In this document: piece after piece, positions 25,436 to 33,279 of the stretch
Layout: the number at the start of each line of letters is the position of its first letter
How positions within the stretch are numbered: position 1 is the stretch's first letter
Assembly (NCBI GenBank): GCA_965369385.1
Contig: CBDUQP010000005.1
Coordinates: forward strand, 1-55,852
DNA length: 55,852 bases
Reading direction: 5' to 3'
Source of the DNA: CBDUQP01 sp965369385
GTDB taxonomy: Bacteria; Planctomycetota; Phycisphaerae; SM23-33
The notes under the pieces: generated by a model
Told to the model about the DNA's origin: nothing
Seen by the model: the letters and a program-made list of their open reading frames with translations, nothing else
Databases searched by the model: none
Made by a program: the position numbers and the translations under genes

Positions 25436-26896
25436 ATGGCCCTTGTGATCGGGGGGTCTGCGCGCAAGATCTGTGAGATTGAACGAAGTGTCAAGTCTGT
25501 CTCCAGCGGGGTTTATTGTGCAGATGACGTCTCGGAGGGGTTCGATTTCGTATCCGCCCGAGGGGCTCAACTGGTCTTTGTGGCTCCCTCGATAGCCGAG
25601 AGCGAAGCGTTCGGATTTATCGCTCGGATGAAAGACGCCTTCCCGGATGTTCCGGTAGTTGTTCTCTGCCAGAAATCTGAAGTGGCCACTGCCGTGAAGT
25701 ACATGCGGGCGGGTGCACATGATTACATCGACGGCGAACTAACGGCTGAACGTTTGTCGCCGATTGTCGAATCTGTGCTGGGTAGAAGTGCCAAGCCGAG
25801 TGATCACGAGCGGATGTTCTGCGAAGCATGTCCGCCTGAAGTGCCCATAGTGGGCAAGAGCCTTGGAATGGTGAAGGCTATCGAGACGCTGAAGCTGGTA
25901 GCCGAGAGCGGATGTAACCCCGTTCTAGTTCTTGGCGAGACGGGGACGGGCAAAGAACTGGCTGCGCGGGCAGTGCACTGGTGGCGGGAAGGGGCGATGG
26001 ACAACTTCGTAGCCGTCAACTGTGCCGCTCTTACCGCAAATCTGCTTGAAAGTGAACTGTTCGGACACGTGAGAGGCTCGTTTACCGGTGCTGATCGTGA
26101 CAAGACCGGACTGTTTGAACTGGCGGGCGAAGGAACGATCTTCCTTGATGAAATAAGCGAAATGCCCGTGGATCTGCAAGCCAAACTCCTGCGAGTGCTT
26201 CAGGAGCGGGTGTTCCGTAAAGTTGGTGGCACCAAGGATATACAATGCAAGGCTACTATCATAGCTTCAAGCAACCGTGATCTTCTGGACGAAGCCCTTA
26301 GGGGTAACTTCCGCAAGGACTTGTACTATCGCCTGGCTGTGTTCCCCGTCACGCTGCCGCCGCTTGCCAGCGCGGATCGTTGCTGCGATGTCGGTCTGTT
26401 GGCTGAGTATTTTCTCAAGAACTCGCAGATATCATGCAGTGATCTGATCAGTGGTTTCGATGGTTCAGCCATGGTTGCACTGCAAAATCACAATTGGCCA
26501 GGCAACGTTCGCGAGCTTCGCAATGTGATTGACAGGGCGATTATCCTTACCCGTTCAGGCACGATTGGTGCCACGAGCCTGATGTTGGAAACGCGGGGCC
26601 GGCAGGAGTCGGTCGTTCAATCCCAGTCAAGTCTTTCATCGCAAAAGGTTTATGTCAAAGTCGATCCCGACGACTTCTCGCTTGAAACCGCTGAACGGGA
26701 ATTCATCCTGCGAGCACTCAGAGAGACTGGATGGCAGCGTACCAAGGCGGCCGCGCTGCTTGGAATTACACGCGCGACGCTGCATTCGAAACTCAAACGA
26801 TATTCGCTCATCGAGCCGAAAGGCCAATTCGAGTCGGATTCCCCCCAAGGCTGTGCCCCCTTTTCCCGTGTGAGCGATTCGTCCGCCAACGCCTGA
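25436..26896 (+). CDS. Sigma-54-dependent activator, FleQ/FlrA-like master regulator
   Basis: This is an enhancer-binding AAA+ activator of 486 residues. An N-terminal receiver-like domain (about 1-115) has lost the acidic pair (ALVIGGSA), the phospho-Asp (LVFVAPS in place of LVLLD) and the Lys (YIDGEL), so it cannot be a normal phospho-receiver. The AAA+ domain follows with Walker A GETGTGKE at 167-174, a sigma-54 contact loop GSFTGA (not GAFTGA) at 214-219, Walker B TIFLDE near 233-240 and WPGNVRELRN. A Fis-type helix-turn-helix lies at about 435-456 (RTKAAALLGITRATLHSKLKRY). Architecture and position fit a FleQ/FlrA-type flagellar master regulator. The start is uncertain: ATG at 25436 lacks a ribosome-binding site and TTG at 25352 is possible. 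Confidence 0.88.
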   Translation: MALVIGGSARKICEIERSVKSVSSGVYCADDVSEGFDFVSARGAQLVFVAPSIAESEAFGFIARMKDAFPDVPVVVLCQKSEVATAVKYMRAGAHDYIDGELTAERLSPIVESVLGRSAKPSDHERMFCEACPPEVPIVGKSLGMVKAIETLKLVAESGCNPVLVLGETGTGKELAARAVHWWREGAMDNFVAVNCAALTANLLESELFGHVRGSFTGADRDKTGLFELAGEGTIFLDEISEMPVDLQAKLLRVLQERVFRKVGGTKDIQCKATIIASSNRDLLDEALRGNFRKDLYYRLAVFPVTLPPLASADRCCDVGLLAEYFLKNSQISCSDLISGFDGSAMVALQNHNWPGNVRELRNVIDRAIILTRSGTIGATSLMLETRGRQESVVQSQSSLSSQKVYVKVDPDDFSLETAEREFILRALRETGWQRTKAAALLGITRATLHSKLKRYSLIEPKGQFESDSPQGCAPFSRVSDSSANA

Positions 26897-27318
26897 CGGG
26901 TGCACTCTCGGCTGGCGATACACACGGAATACTCTCAATCTCCATCCGCTTCTAATCTCCGTCCGCTTCAAGATACGCCTGGCTCTGGATCCAAGGGGGT
27001 ACTGGCCAGGCAGAATTGTGCCTCATGTCTGCTCGCTTTCAGCAGGGGGAAATGGCGAATAAGGTGCGCATCGTGGCGACAAAAAACTTTGCGCATCTCC
27101 ATAATGAGATGCTGTTTACGCCGCGAATAACCAGCTATGTGGAATCTCTGTGTCCAAGGGCATTGTGAGTAAAGACTGATCACATAAGGACTTGTGTCTG
27201 ATCTGGGGTTTAGGGGCTATTCGTGTCTCCCAAGGGTGGTGTTTCTGGCACAATAGTTGCATCAGTGATAGATCGTTACTGTGTGCGCTTTGGCAGCAAT
27301 GCCTTTTCCTGGTGAGAC
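26897..27318. other. Intergenic region with sigma-54 promoter
   Basis: No gene is supported between the FleQ-like gene and the TPR gene. The main element is the sigma-54 promoter at 27246-27261. The 350 bases before it are long enough for enhancer sites of a sigma-54 activator, but no clear repeat stands out. Confidence 0.5.
27246..27261 (+). promoter_or_regulatory. Sigma-54 promoter of the TPR-FlrC-flgB operon
   Basis: TGGCAC-AATAG-TTGCA matches the conserved positions of the -24/-12 consensus, with correct spacing. It lies 58 bases upstream of the TPR gene ATG. Because the genes that follow are tightly packed, it may drive the second activator and the basal-body genes too. Confidence 0.85.
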
Positions 27319-29997
27319 ATGGCAGAAGAAGAGAACAAAAACCTGACCGACAAAGGCGACTTGCACAGCGGTTCGTGGACCCTGCATGATGTTATTGCTC
27401 ATCAGGAGCAATACCTTCGGGAAAATGCGCCCGCGAAGGTTTCAGGGCCTGAGCAACCTGAAGCGGAAGGATCAACCGAATCCAAGCCGGCCGAAGACGC
27501 CAAGCCGGCGACAGCAACAGTTATTGGCGGTGGCGGCAGTGGAAAGACACTGACACTGCAAGAGATCATCGCACAGCAACGCGCCGCGCTGCATGGCGAA
27601 ACTCAGGAAGGCAAAGGGGATGACTCCGCCAAAGAGGCATCCCAAGACGAGCCCGCGGCCTCTGGTAACTCGCGACCCGAGTCGCCTGCGGCTGAGCCTG
27701 TTGCCGCCAGTGCCAATGCATCCGGCGAGGGCGTGGTAGTATCGCAACGAAACAAGCTTGTTCCTCTGATGCTAATATTCAACACCTTCGTGCTCGTTCT
27801 GGTTCTGCTTGTATCTTTCAACATCCTGCCTCCGCTCGGGGCCGAAGCTATACAGATTCAACCAATGGCAGCAATCGATAATGCCAAAGACGCTTCCATT
27901 GCCTTTGTAAAGGGCGCTGGTGGCGTGGCTGATGTGGAAGAGTCTGTCGCTGGTCCGTGGCAGCTTGCCGAGAAGGCTTATCGCGGGGAACAGTGGGACG
28001 AAGGCATGCGTCGGTATCGGTTCCTGATGTTTGAGGCCAAGGGTGTTCCCGCCGATGAGCTGGTGGGGCAGTTCTTCAAGATTCGCGTAGCCGAGTGCCT
28101 TATGAAGATGGGGCGAGGCAAGGAAGGACGCAAGCTTCTGGACGATGTGGCGAATTCACGCTCGCCGATCATTCGTGCGATGTCCAACTATCATCTTGCT
28201 CTCAGGGACGAGGATGATGGGCGGTTCCTGCTTGCTCGGGTGCATTCCTACAGGACGCTGGCGGCTTTGCAGGTGACTGACCTCGAAAAGTATGTTCCCA
28301 TATTGAAGGCCAATACCCAATACCTGATCGCCAAGGTTCTTACCAGGGCGGTGGGGGCGTACTTCGAAAGCGAAATAGGGATTCCATGGTATCGTCAGAT
28401 CGATGCCGATCCTTTCCGGGATAGGGGAGAAAGCGAACTCAGGGTGTTGCTGAACGCGGGCGCTAATCCCGTGGGTGGTTCCGTGCTTGGTGATGGTACT
28501 TCACAGATCGTCAAGGGCGCAAACACCGGCCGAAGGTGGAAGGTTACCTGTCGCAAGCTGTCTTTGGAAGATGTGCTGCAGCGATTCGCCACCAAGGCTC
28601 ATGGCGGAGATATTCGATGGATGAATATGGATTCTCCCAAGCGTCAGCGTGCACTGTCGTTGAGCTGTCGTGCGGTTTCTTATCAGGAACTTAATGAGAT
28701 TTCCTGCGGAATGCTCGGTCTGGTAGCTCAATTTACTGTTGATGATGTGAAGGTATACGACCCGCAGTTCTGCAATAGCATGTCTTCGCGTCGCGACTTG
28801 TTGGCGCGGGAAGCCGAGTATGCCTGGCGGCGATTCCTGATGACTCATCCCGAGGACAAGCGTGTCCCCGAAGGTCGCTTCTCGCTAGGCACTATTAATG
28901 AACTTGCGAATGATTCAGAGTCTGCCCTGCAAGTCTTTGCGAGTGTACACGAACGTTTTCCCCAGTCGGCGGTTGCTCCGTTGGCGTTGCTTCAGAGCGC
29001 TCGAATCAGGATGCAGTTGCGTGATTACATTATGGCCCGCGAGGATCTTCGCAAGATGCTCGATTCGTACACGGATAGTCCTTCAATCGCGGACGCATAT
29101 ATGATGCTCGGCGAAATTGGAACGTTGCTTGGACAGCAGGAAGAGGCACGCAATGCTTTCAGGCAGCTCTATGGCAGCACGCTCTCTCCGCTGATAAAAC
29201 AGAAGGCATGCATTGGAGCGGCAAGGTGCCTGATGAATGTGGGACGCTATGCCGATGCCGTCAAGTGGCTGGCCCGGTACATCAAAGCTGCAAGAGGTAT
29301 CAGTGGCGGCGAAGTGGTGGACGCTCATCTGCTTTACGGCCAGGCCCATGTGAAACTGGGCAACTACACCATAGCCCAGGAAATCCTGGAGCGCGGAATC
29401 CAGAGAAAGCCTAGCGACAAGCAGTTCGTGGACCTCGGTCTGGAATTGATGAGGGTGCATGAAGCCAGGAAAGACTCTGTGTCAATGTTGGGTGTTTCGG
29501 GTCGGATAGAACCCAAGGTCATGAACCAGGAGCAGATGACAGAGTTTCTTATTCTCACAAGCAGGGCATATACGAACATAGGTGTTCCCGCCGTGGGCAG
29601 AAAGCTCCTCGGTAATACGAAATATGTCAGCCAGATAGACAAGGACAACAAGCCGCTTCGTGCGGAGGTCGGTGTGGCTCTTGCCAGATGTGCTCTTGCA
29701 GAAGGCGATTTGGTTATGGCAAGCAAGTGGTTGATGGACTACTGGCCGCACATGAGAAGCGGGAGAGCCCAATGGCAAGCCGGTCTGCAGCTTGCACGGT
29801 TGTGCCTCGAAAGGGGCAAGGCAAAGCAAGCAAGTCTCGTCGCAAAAGAGCTTCAGGGGGCTCAATGCCCCAAGGATATCCGCAAAGCCGCCAAGGAAGT
29901 GTTGGTCTATGCATATGTGATGCAGCAGCAGTATGCCAAGGCCGCCCGCAGTGTGCCCGCCAGAGAACTGGTGATTAATAGGGACAAGAGCAAATGA
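27319..29997 (+). CDS. Large single-pass membrane TPR protein with STN-like domain
   Basis: This 892-residue protein has no named family I recognise. A cytoplasmic N-terminal region (1-146) contains two copies of a short helical motif, TLHDVIAHQEQYLR (about 21-34) and TLQEIIAQQRAALH (about 79-92), joined by Ala/Pro/Glu-rich linkers. One membrane helix lies at about 147-169. Outside it are TPR-like helices (about 210-345), then a segment at about 405-480 (WKVTCRKLSLEDVLQRFATKA, then ALSLSCRAVSYQELNEI) that resembles the STN/secretin N-terminal domain, then many TPR units to the end (about 495-890). It is led by a sigma-54 promoter and overlaps the next gene by four bases. A structural or assembly role around the basal body is an inference from context. 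Confidence 0.8.
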   Translation: MAEEENKNLTDKGDLHSGSWTLHDVIAHQEQYLRENAPAKVSGPEQPEAEGSTESKPAEDAKPATATVIGGGGSGKTLTLQEIIAQQRAALHGETQEGKGDDSAKEASQDEPAASGNSRPESPAAEPVAASANASGEGVVVSQRNKLVPLMLIFNTFVLVLVLLVSFNILPPLGAEAIQIQPMAAIDNAKDASIAFVKGAGGVADVEESVAGPWQLAEKAYRGEQWDEGMRRYRFLMFEAKGVPADELVGQFFKIRVAECLMKMGRGKEGRKLLDDVANSRSPIIRAMSNYHLALRDEDDGRFLLARVHSYRTLAALQVTDLEKYVPILKANTQYLIAKVLTRAVGAYFESEIGIPWYRQIDADPFRDRGESELRVLLNAGANPVGGSVLGDGTSQIVKGANTGRRWKVTCRKLSLEDVLQRFATKAHGGDIRWMNMDSPKRQRALSLSCRAVSYQELNEISCGMLGLVAQFTVDDVKVYDPQFCNSMSSRRDLLAREAEYAWRRFLMTHPEDKRVPEGRFSLGTINELANDSESALQVFASVHERFPQSAVAPLALLQSARIRMQLRDYIMAREDLRKMLDSYTDSPSIADAYMMLGEIGTLLGQQEEARNAFRQLYGSTLSPLIKQKACIGAARCLMNVGRYADAVKWLARYIKAARGISGGEVVDAHLLYGQAHVKLGNYTIAQEILERGIQRKPSDKQFVDLGLELMRVHEARKDSVSMLGVSGRIEPKVMNQEQMTEFLILTSRAYTNIGVPAVGRKLLGNTKYVSQIDKDNKPLRAEVGVALARCALAEGDLVMASKWLMDYWPHMRSGRAQWQAGLQLARLCLERGKAKQASLVAKELQGAQCPKDIRKAAKEVLVYAYVMQQQYAKAARSVPARELVINRDKSK

Positions 29998-30752
29998 CCA
30001 GATTCGCAGTGACAATAGCGATTATCCTTACGATCATATTGCATTCGGCAAGCATTCTGGCAGGCGAGGCAGAAACTGCTAATGACAGTCCTGTCAGGAA
30101 GATTCGTCGTAGCATGGGCAAATTGCGGGAGTCGATGAAGTCCGCCCCTGACACGCCAATCATGAGCAAGACATCATCCGATGATCTCAGGGCGATGATT
30201 GCCCAGCTTGATGGCATGTCGGCCAGTACTGCAGTCAGCGAGGTTAAGGCACTGACTCTTCGCAAAGACGAATCAAAAAAAACGGAGCCCACAACCCAGC
30301 CCAGTAGCACGAAGATCGAAAAGAAACCTGAGGTCGACAAGAGTGTTCCGCAGAAGGTTCTGGACGAACTGAAGAAGACTGATCCGGCAAGTGGAACCGG
30401 TCCACTGACAGTGGCAAACTTAGCTTTTGACAGGGGTGAGTTGCCGGTTGCCAGAGTGTTCTATGAACTGGTTGCAAAGTGTGATGTTGATGATGAAACC
30501 AAGGCATGGGCCTTGTACCAGATGGGGAATTGCGATCGCAAGTCTCATCCGGGGCGATCCGCCGAAGCATACGAAAAGGCCGTCGACAAGTATCCCAAGA
30601 CACTATGGGGACGTTTGGCGGTTACCGAGAATGACGTGTTGGCCTGGGAAATGGGTAACGATCCTGTCGGTCTGCTGAAGAAGATCGAAAACGATCCGGT
30701 AATGAAGGTCGCGAAGAAAAAGAAGTCAGAGTCTACTGCGGAAGCGGAATAA
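29994..30752 (+). CDS. Exported TPR-like protein
   Basis: This 252-residue protein begins with a Sec signal peptide (FAVTIAIILTIILHSASILA). A Lys/Thr/Pro-rich linker follows, including TTQPSS, and then a C-terminal TPR-like helical domain (ANLAFDRGELPVARVFYELVAKC, AWALYQMGNCDRKSHPGRSAEAYEKAVDKYP). It is probably periplasmic. Its ATG overlaps the stop of the large TPR protein by four bases (ATGA), which suggests coupled translation and a shared function. I cannot name it; a helper or partner of the membrane TPR protein is the most economical guess. Confidence 0.78.
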   Translation: MTRFAVTIAIILTIILHSASILAGEAETANDSPVRKIRRSMGKLRESMKSAPDTPIMSKTSSDDLRAMIAQLDGMSASTAVSEVKALTLRKDESKKTEPTTQPSSTKIEKKPEVDKSVPQKVLDELKKTDPASGTGPLTVANLAFDRGELPVARVFYELVAKCDVDDETKAWALYQMGNCDRKSHPGRSAEAYEKAVDKYPKTLWGRLAVTENDVLAWEMGNDPVGLLKKIENDPVMKVAKKKKSESTAEAE

Positions 30753-30779
30753 CCAAAGAGCAAAGGGTACATATCCATA

Positions 30780-32138
30780 ATGATCGCATCGTCCTGTGAA
30801 AACGCACTGATCGTAACTGCATGCAAGCAGACCACTCGCCAGATCCTTGGGATTCTGGCAGAGAAAGGTATCTGCGGTGCTGTTGCTGATCAGTGCACCC
30901 AAGCCGCCAGCAGGCTTGCGAGTGGGACATTTGCAATGGTACTAGTAGACATGGATGCGTGTGGAGACGAAGCGTTTAAGTTGGTGGCAACCGCCAGGGG
31001 CGCACGTCCCGAGATGCCTGTCGTCATGCTGTCTGGTGATGATGACGTGAAGCAGGCAGTCAAGGCAATGCAGGGCGGATGCCGCGACTATCTTACCAAG
31101 CCCATGAGCGACAATGTTCTGGGCGAACTGATCGATCAACTGGTGCCCAATCACCATGTTTCACTGGCGGCGTCTGGACCGGTGGATTGCGGATATCGCC
31201 TTGCCGGCAAGAGCCCGCTGTTGATGGAGACAATTCGGCTTGCAGGAAGAGTGGCGGCGACGTCGGCACCGGTGTTGCTTACGGGAGAAAGCGGTACGGG
31301 CAAGGAACTCATTTCACGGTTGGTCCAGCAGCAGAGCCATCGTCGTGATGCGGCATTCATTCGAGTTAACTGTGCATCCTTTAGCGAATCTCTGTTGGAA
31401 AGCGAACTGTTTGGTCACGAGCGAGGCGCGTTCACCGGTGCCATGAACTGTCGGAAGGGTTGCTTCGAGCAGGCCGATGGCGGAACGTTGCTGCTTGATG
31501 AGATATCCGAGACCACGCCGCGTTTCCAGTCGCACCTGTTGCGAGTACTGGAAGAGCAGGACTTCTGCCGTGTAGGCGGAAGTGAGCGGGTGAGTGTGAA
31601 TGTTAGGATTATCAGTACCTCCAATCTGGACCTGGCTGCGGAAATACGCAGCGGACGGTTCCGCAGCGATTTGTATTATCGTTTGAGCAGCGTGCACCTA
31701 ACGGTTCCTCCCCTGAGACATCGGCTTGAGGACATCAAACCGTTGGTTCTGCACTTCGTGAACATGTTCGCCGCCGAATCGGGCAGGACAATCAGTGAGC
31801 TGGATAACGAAATGTTGGAAGATTTTCAACGCAGACCCTGGCCGGGCAATATTCGTCAGCTTAGGAATGTTGTTCGTTCGGCATTGATCCTTGGCGAAGG
31901 CAGCAAGCTGACGCTGGCGGACTGCAACCTGGCGTTGTCTCAAATGAGTTCTACCGAGGACATGTGTGAGATGCCGTTAAGGCTCGGCGACTTGGAACGC
32001 CGTGCGATACTTGAAGCCCTCCGTCGCACAAAGAGCCACCAGGCTCGGGCGGCAAGGCTTTTGGGCATTACCGATCGGACGCTTAGGGAGAAGCTCCGCC
32101 GTTACAAACAGGAAGAAGTTGAAGCAGGAGTAATGTGA
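30780..32138 (+). CDS. NtrC-family sigma-54 response regulator, FlrC/FleR-like
   Basis: This sigma-54 activator has 452 residues. Its receiver domain keeps the phospho-acceptor Asp57, Ser85 and Lys107 (TKPM), but the acidic pair that holds magnesium reads VTACK, so phosphorylation may be altered. The AAA+ domain is intact: Walker A GESGTGKE at 169-176, GAFTGA at 216-221, Walker B LLLDEI near 235-242 and WPGNIRQLRN at 354-363. A Fis-type helix-turn-helix occupies about 421-442. It lies directly ahead of flgB, the usual place for a FlrC/FleR-type second-tier regulator, but its usual partner kinase FlrB/FleS is not next to it. Confidence 0.9.
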   Translation: MIASSCENALIVTACKQTTRQILGILAEKGICGAVADQCTQAASRLASGTFAMVLVDMDACGDEAFKLVATARGARPEMPVVMLSGDDDVKQAVKAMQGGCRDYLTKPMSDNVLGELIDQLVPNHHVSLAASGPVDCGYRLAGKSPLLMETIRLAGRVAATSAPVLLTGESGTGKELISRLVQQQSHRRDAAFIRVNCASFSESLLESELFGHERGAFTGAMNCRKGCFEQADGGTLLLDEISETTPRFQSHLLRVLEEQDFCRVGGSERVSVNVRIISTSNLDLAAEIRSGRFRSDLYYRLSSVHLTVPPLRHRLEDIKPLVLHFVNMFAAESGRTISELDNEMLEDFQRRPWPGNIRQLRNVVRSALILGEGSKLTLADCNLALSQMSSTEDMCEMPLRLGDLERRAILEALRRTKSHQARAARLLGITDRTLREKLRRYKQEEVEAGVM

Positions 32139-32139
32139 T

Positions 32140-32502
32140 ATGGCGATAACCCCCAACAGCATAAATTTGCTGGAAACCTCGCTGCGGGCGCTTCAATACC
32201 GCGGCAAGGTCATCGCAAACAACATGGTCAACTTCGACACGCCGGGCTACCGTCGCAAAGACGTGAAGTTCGATAAGGTCTTTGCCGAGGCACTCAAGAC
32301 CGGCGACGTTGTTGACATCGCAAAGTCCAAACCGGAAATATTCGAACCGAGACTCGGAGAACCTGACGCTCGCGGTAATGACGTGGATCTCGAACGAGAG
32401 GTCGGCGAGAAGATGAAGAACAGCGGAATGTACAAGACGAATCTCAGGTTGATGGCGAAGTTGTACAGCCAGATGAACATGGCGATTAGCGACAGGAGCT
32501 AA
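32140..32502 (+). CDS. flgB: Flagellar proximal rod protein FlgB
   Basis: FlgB is the first rod protein above the MS ring. The 120-residue protein is near the family length and has the helix LLETSLRALQYRGKVIANNMVNFDTPGYRRKDVKF, a variant of the NxANxxTPGYK rod motif. The C-terminal helix MYKTNLRLMAKLYSQMNMAISDRS is typical. It begins one base after the regulator's stop codon and is followed at four bases by flgC. Confidence 0.95.
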   Translation: MAITPNSINLLETSLRALQYRGKVIANNMVNFDTPGYRRKDVKFDKVFAEALKTGDVVDIAKSKPEIFEPRLGEPDARGNDVDLEREVGEKMKNSGMYKTNLRLMAKLYSQMNMAISDRS

Positions 32503-32506
32503 GGCA

Positions 32507-32908
32507 ATGGCAAAGATAGGTAACTCGGTTGATATAGCGATTTCGGGTTTGCGAGCCCAAGCGATGCGGATGAATGTTATCAGCAACAATATCGCCAATG
32601 CTAACACTGCCAAGACAGAGAAGAACGATGCCTTCCATCGCAAGTTCGTGGTTCTCAGTACGAACTCAGGAGATATCGCGGGCGTGACCATAGATGAAAT
32701 AGCACAGGACGACAAAGCCGAAATGCCCAAGATATGGGATCCCGGGCGTCCTGAAGCCGATGGCGATGGCTACGTGACGATGCCCAATGTGAGTATTCCG
32801 ATGGAGATGATGAATCTCGTTATGGCTTCGAGAGCTTACGAAGCAAGTGCATCGGTACTGAAGAGTTTTCAGCAGAATTTGGACGCAACCTTGGAACTTC
32901 TAAGGTAA
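32507..32908 (+). CDS. flgC: Flagellar proximal rod protein FlgC
   Basis: FlgC forms part of the proximal rod. The 133-residue protein shows the expected SGLRAQAMRMNVISNNIANANT start, the central MPNVSIPMEMMNLVMASRAYEASASVLKSF and a final helix. The central PNV segment and MASRAYEA are family hallmarks. AGGAG lies before the ATG. It is four bases after flgB and 12 before fliE. Confidence 0.95.
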   Translation: MAKIGNSVDIAISGLRAQAMRMNVISNNIANANTAKTEKNDAFHRKFVVLSTNSGDIAGVTIDEIAQDDKAEMPKIWDPGRPEADGDGYVTMPNVSIPMEMMNLVMASRAYEASASVLKSFQQNLDATLELLR

Positions 32909-32920
32909 CAGGAGCGGATA

Positions 32921-33250
32921 ATGGCCGGTATATCAGGAATATCAGGTGGAATGCGGCAGATCTGGCCGCAGCAGATTCAGGGAACGTCGCAGCCTTCGGC
33001 AACCGCAAAGGTGCAGGGAGCGGCGAAGGAGCCTGGTTTTGGAGACATGCTGGAAAAGGCGGTTTCCGAAGTTAATCTGAAGCAAGAGAAAGCGGCGGTA
33101 GCTATTGAAGATTTGGTGATGGGTCGAACCGACGACGTGCTTCCGGTAGTGGCTGCCACCGCCAAAGCGGATATGAGTTTTAAGCTGCTGATAGGTGTTC
33201 GCAACAAGGTAGTAGAAGCCTACAAGCAAACCATGAACATGCAGATATAA
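32921..33250 (+). CDS. fliE: Flagellar hook-basal body adapter FliE
   Basis: FliE joins the MS ring to the rod and is the first exported subunit. The 109-residue protein has a disordered N-terminus and the family C-terminal domain (FGDMLEKAVSEVNLKQEKAAVAIEDLVMGRTDDVLPVVAATAKADMSFKLLIGVRNKVVEAYKQTMNMQI). AGGAG precedes the ATG. Its position between flgC and fliF is standard. Confidence 0.95.
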   Translation: MAGISGISGGMRQIWPQQIQGTSQPSATAKVQGAAKEPGFGDMLEKAVSEVNLKQEKAAVAIEDLVMGRTDDVLPVVAATAKADMSFKLLIGVRNKVVEAYKQTMNMQI

Positions 33251-33279
33251 CATCTGAGTTGTTAGAAGGATGAACAGAA

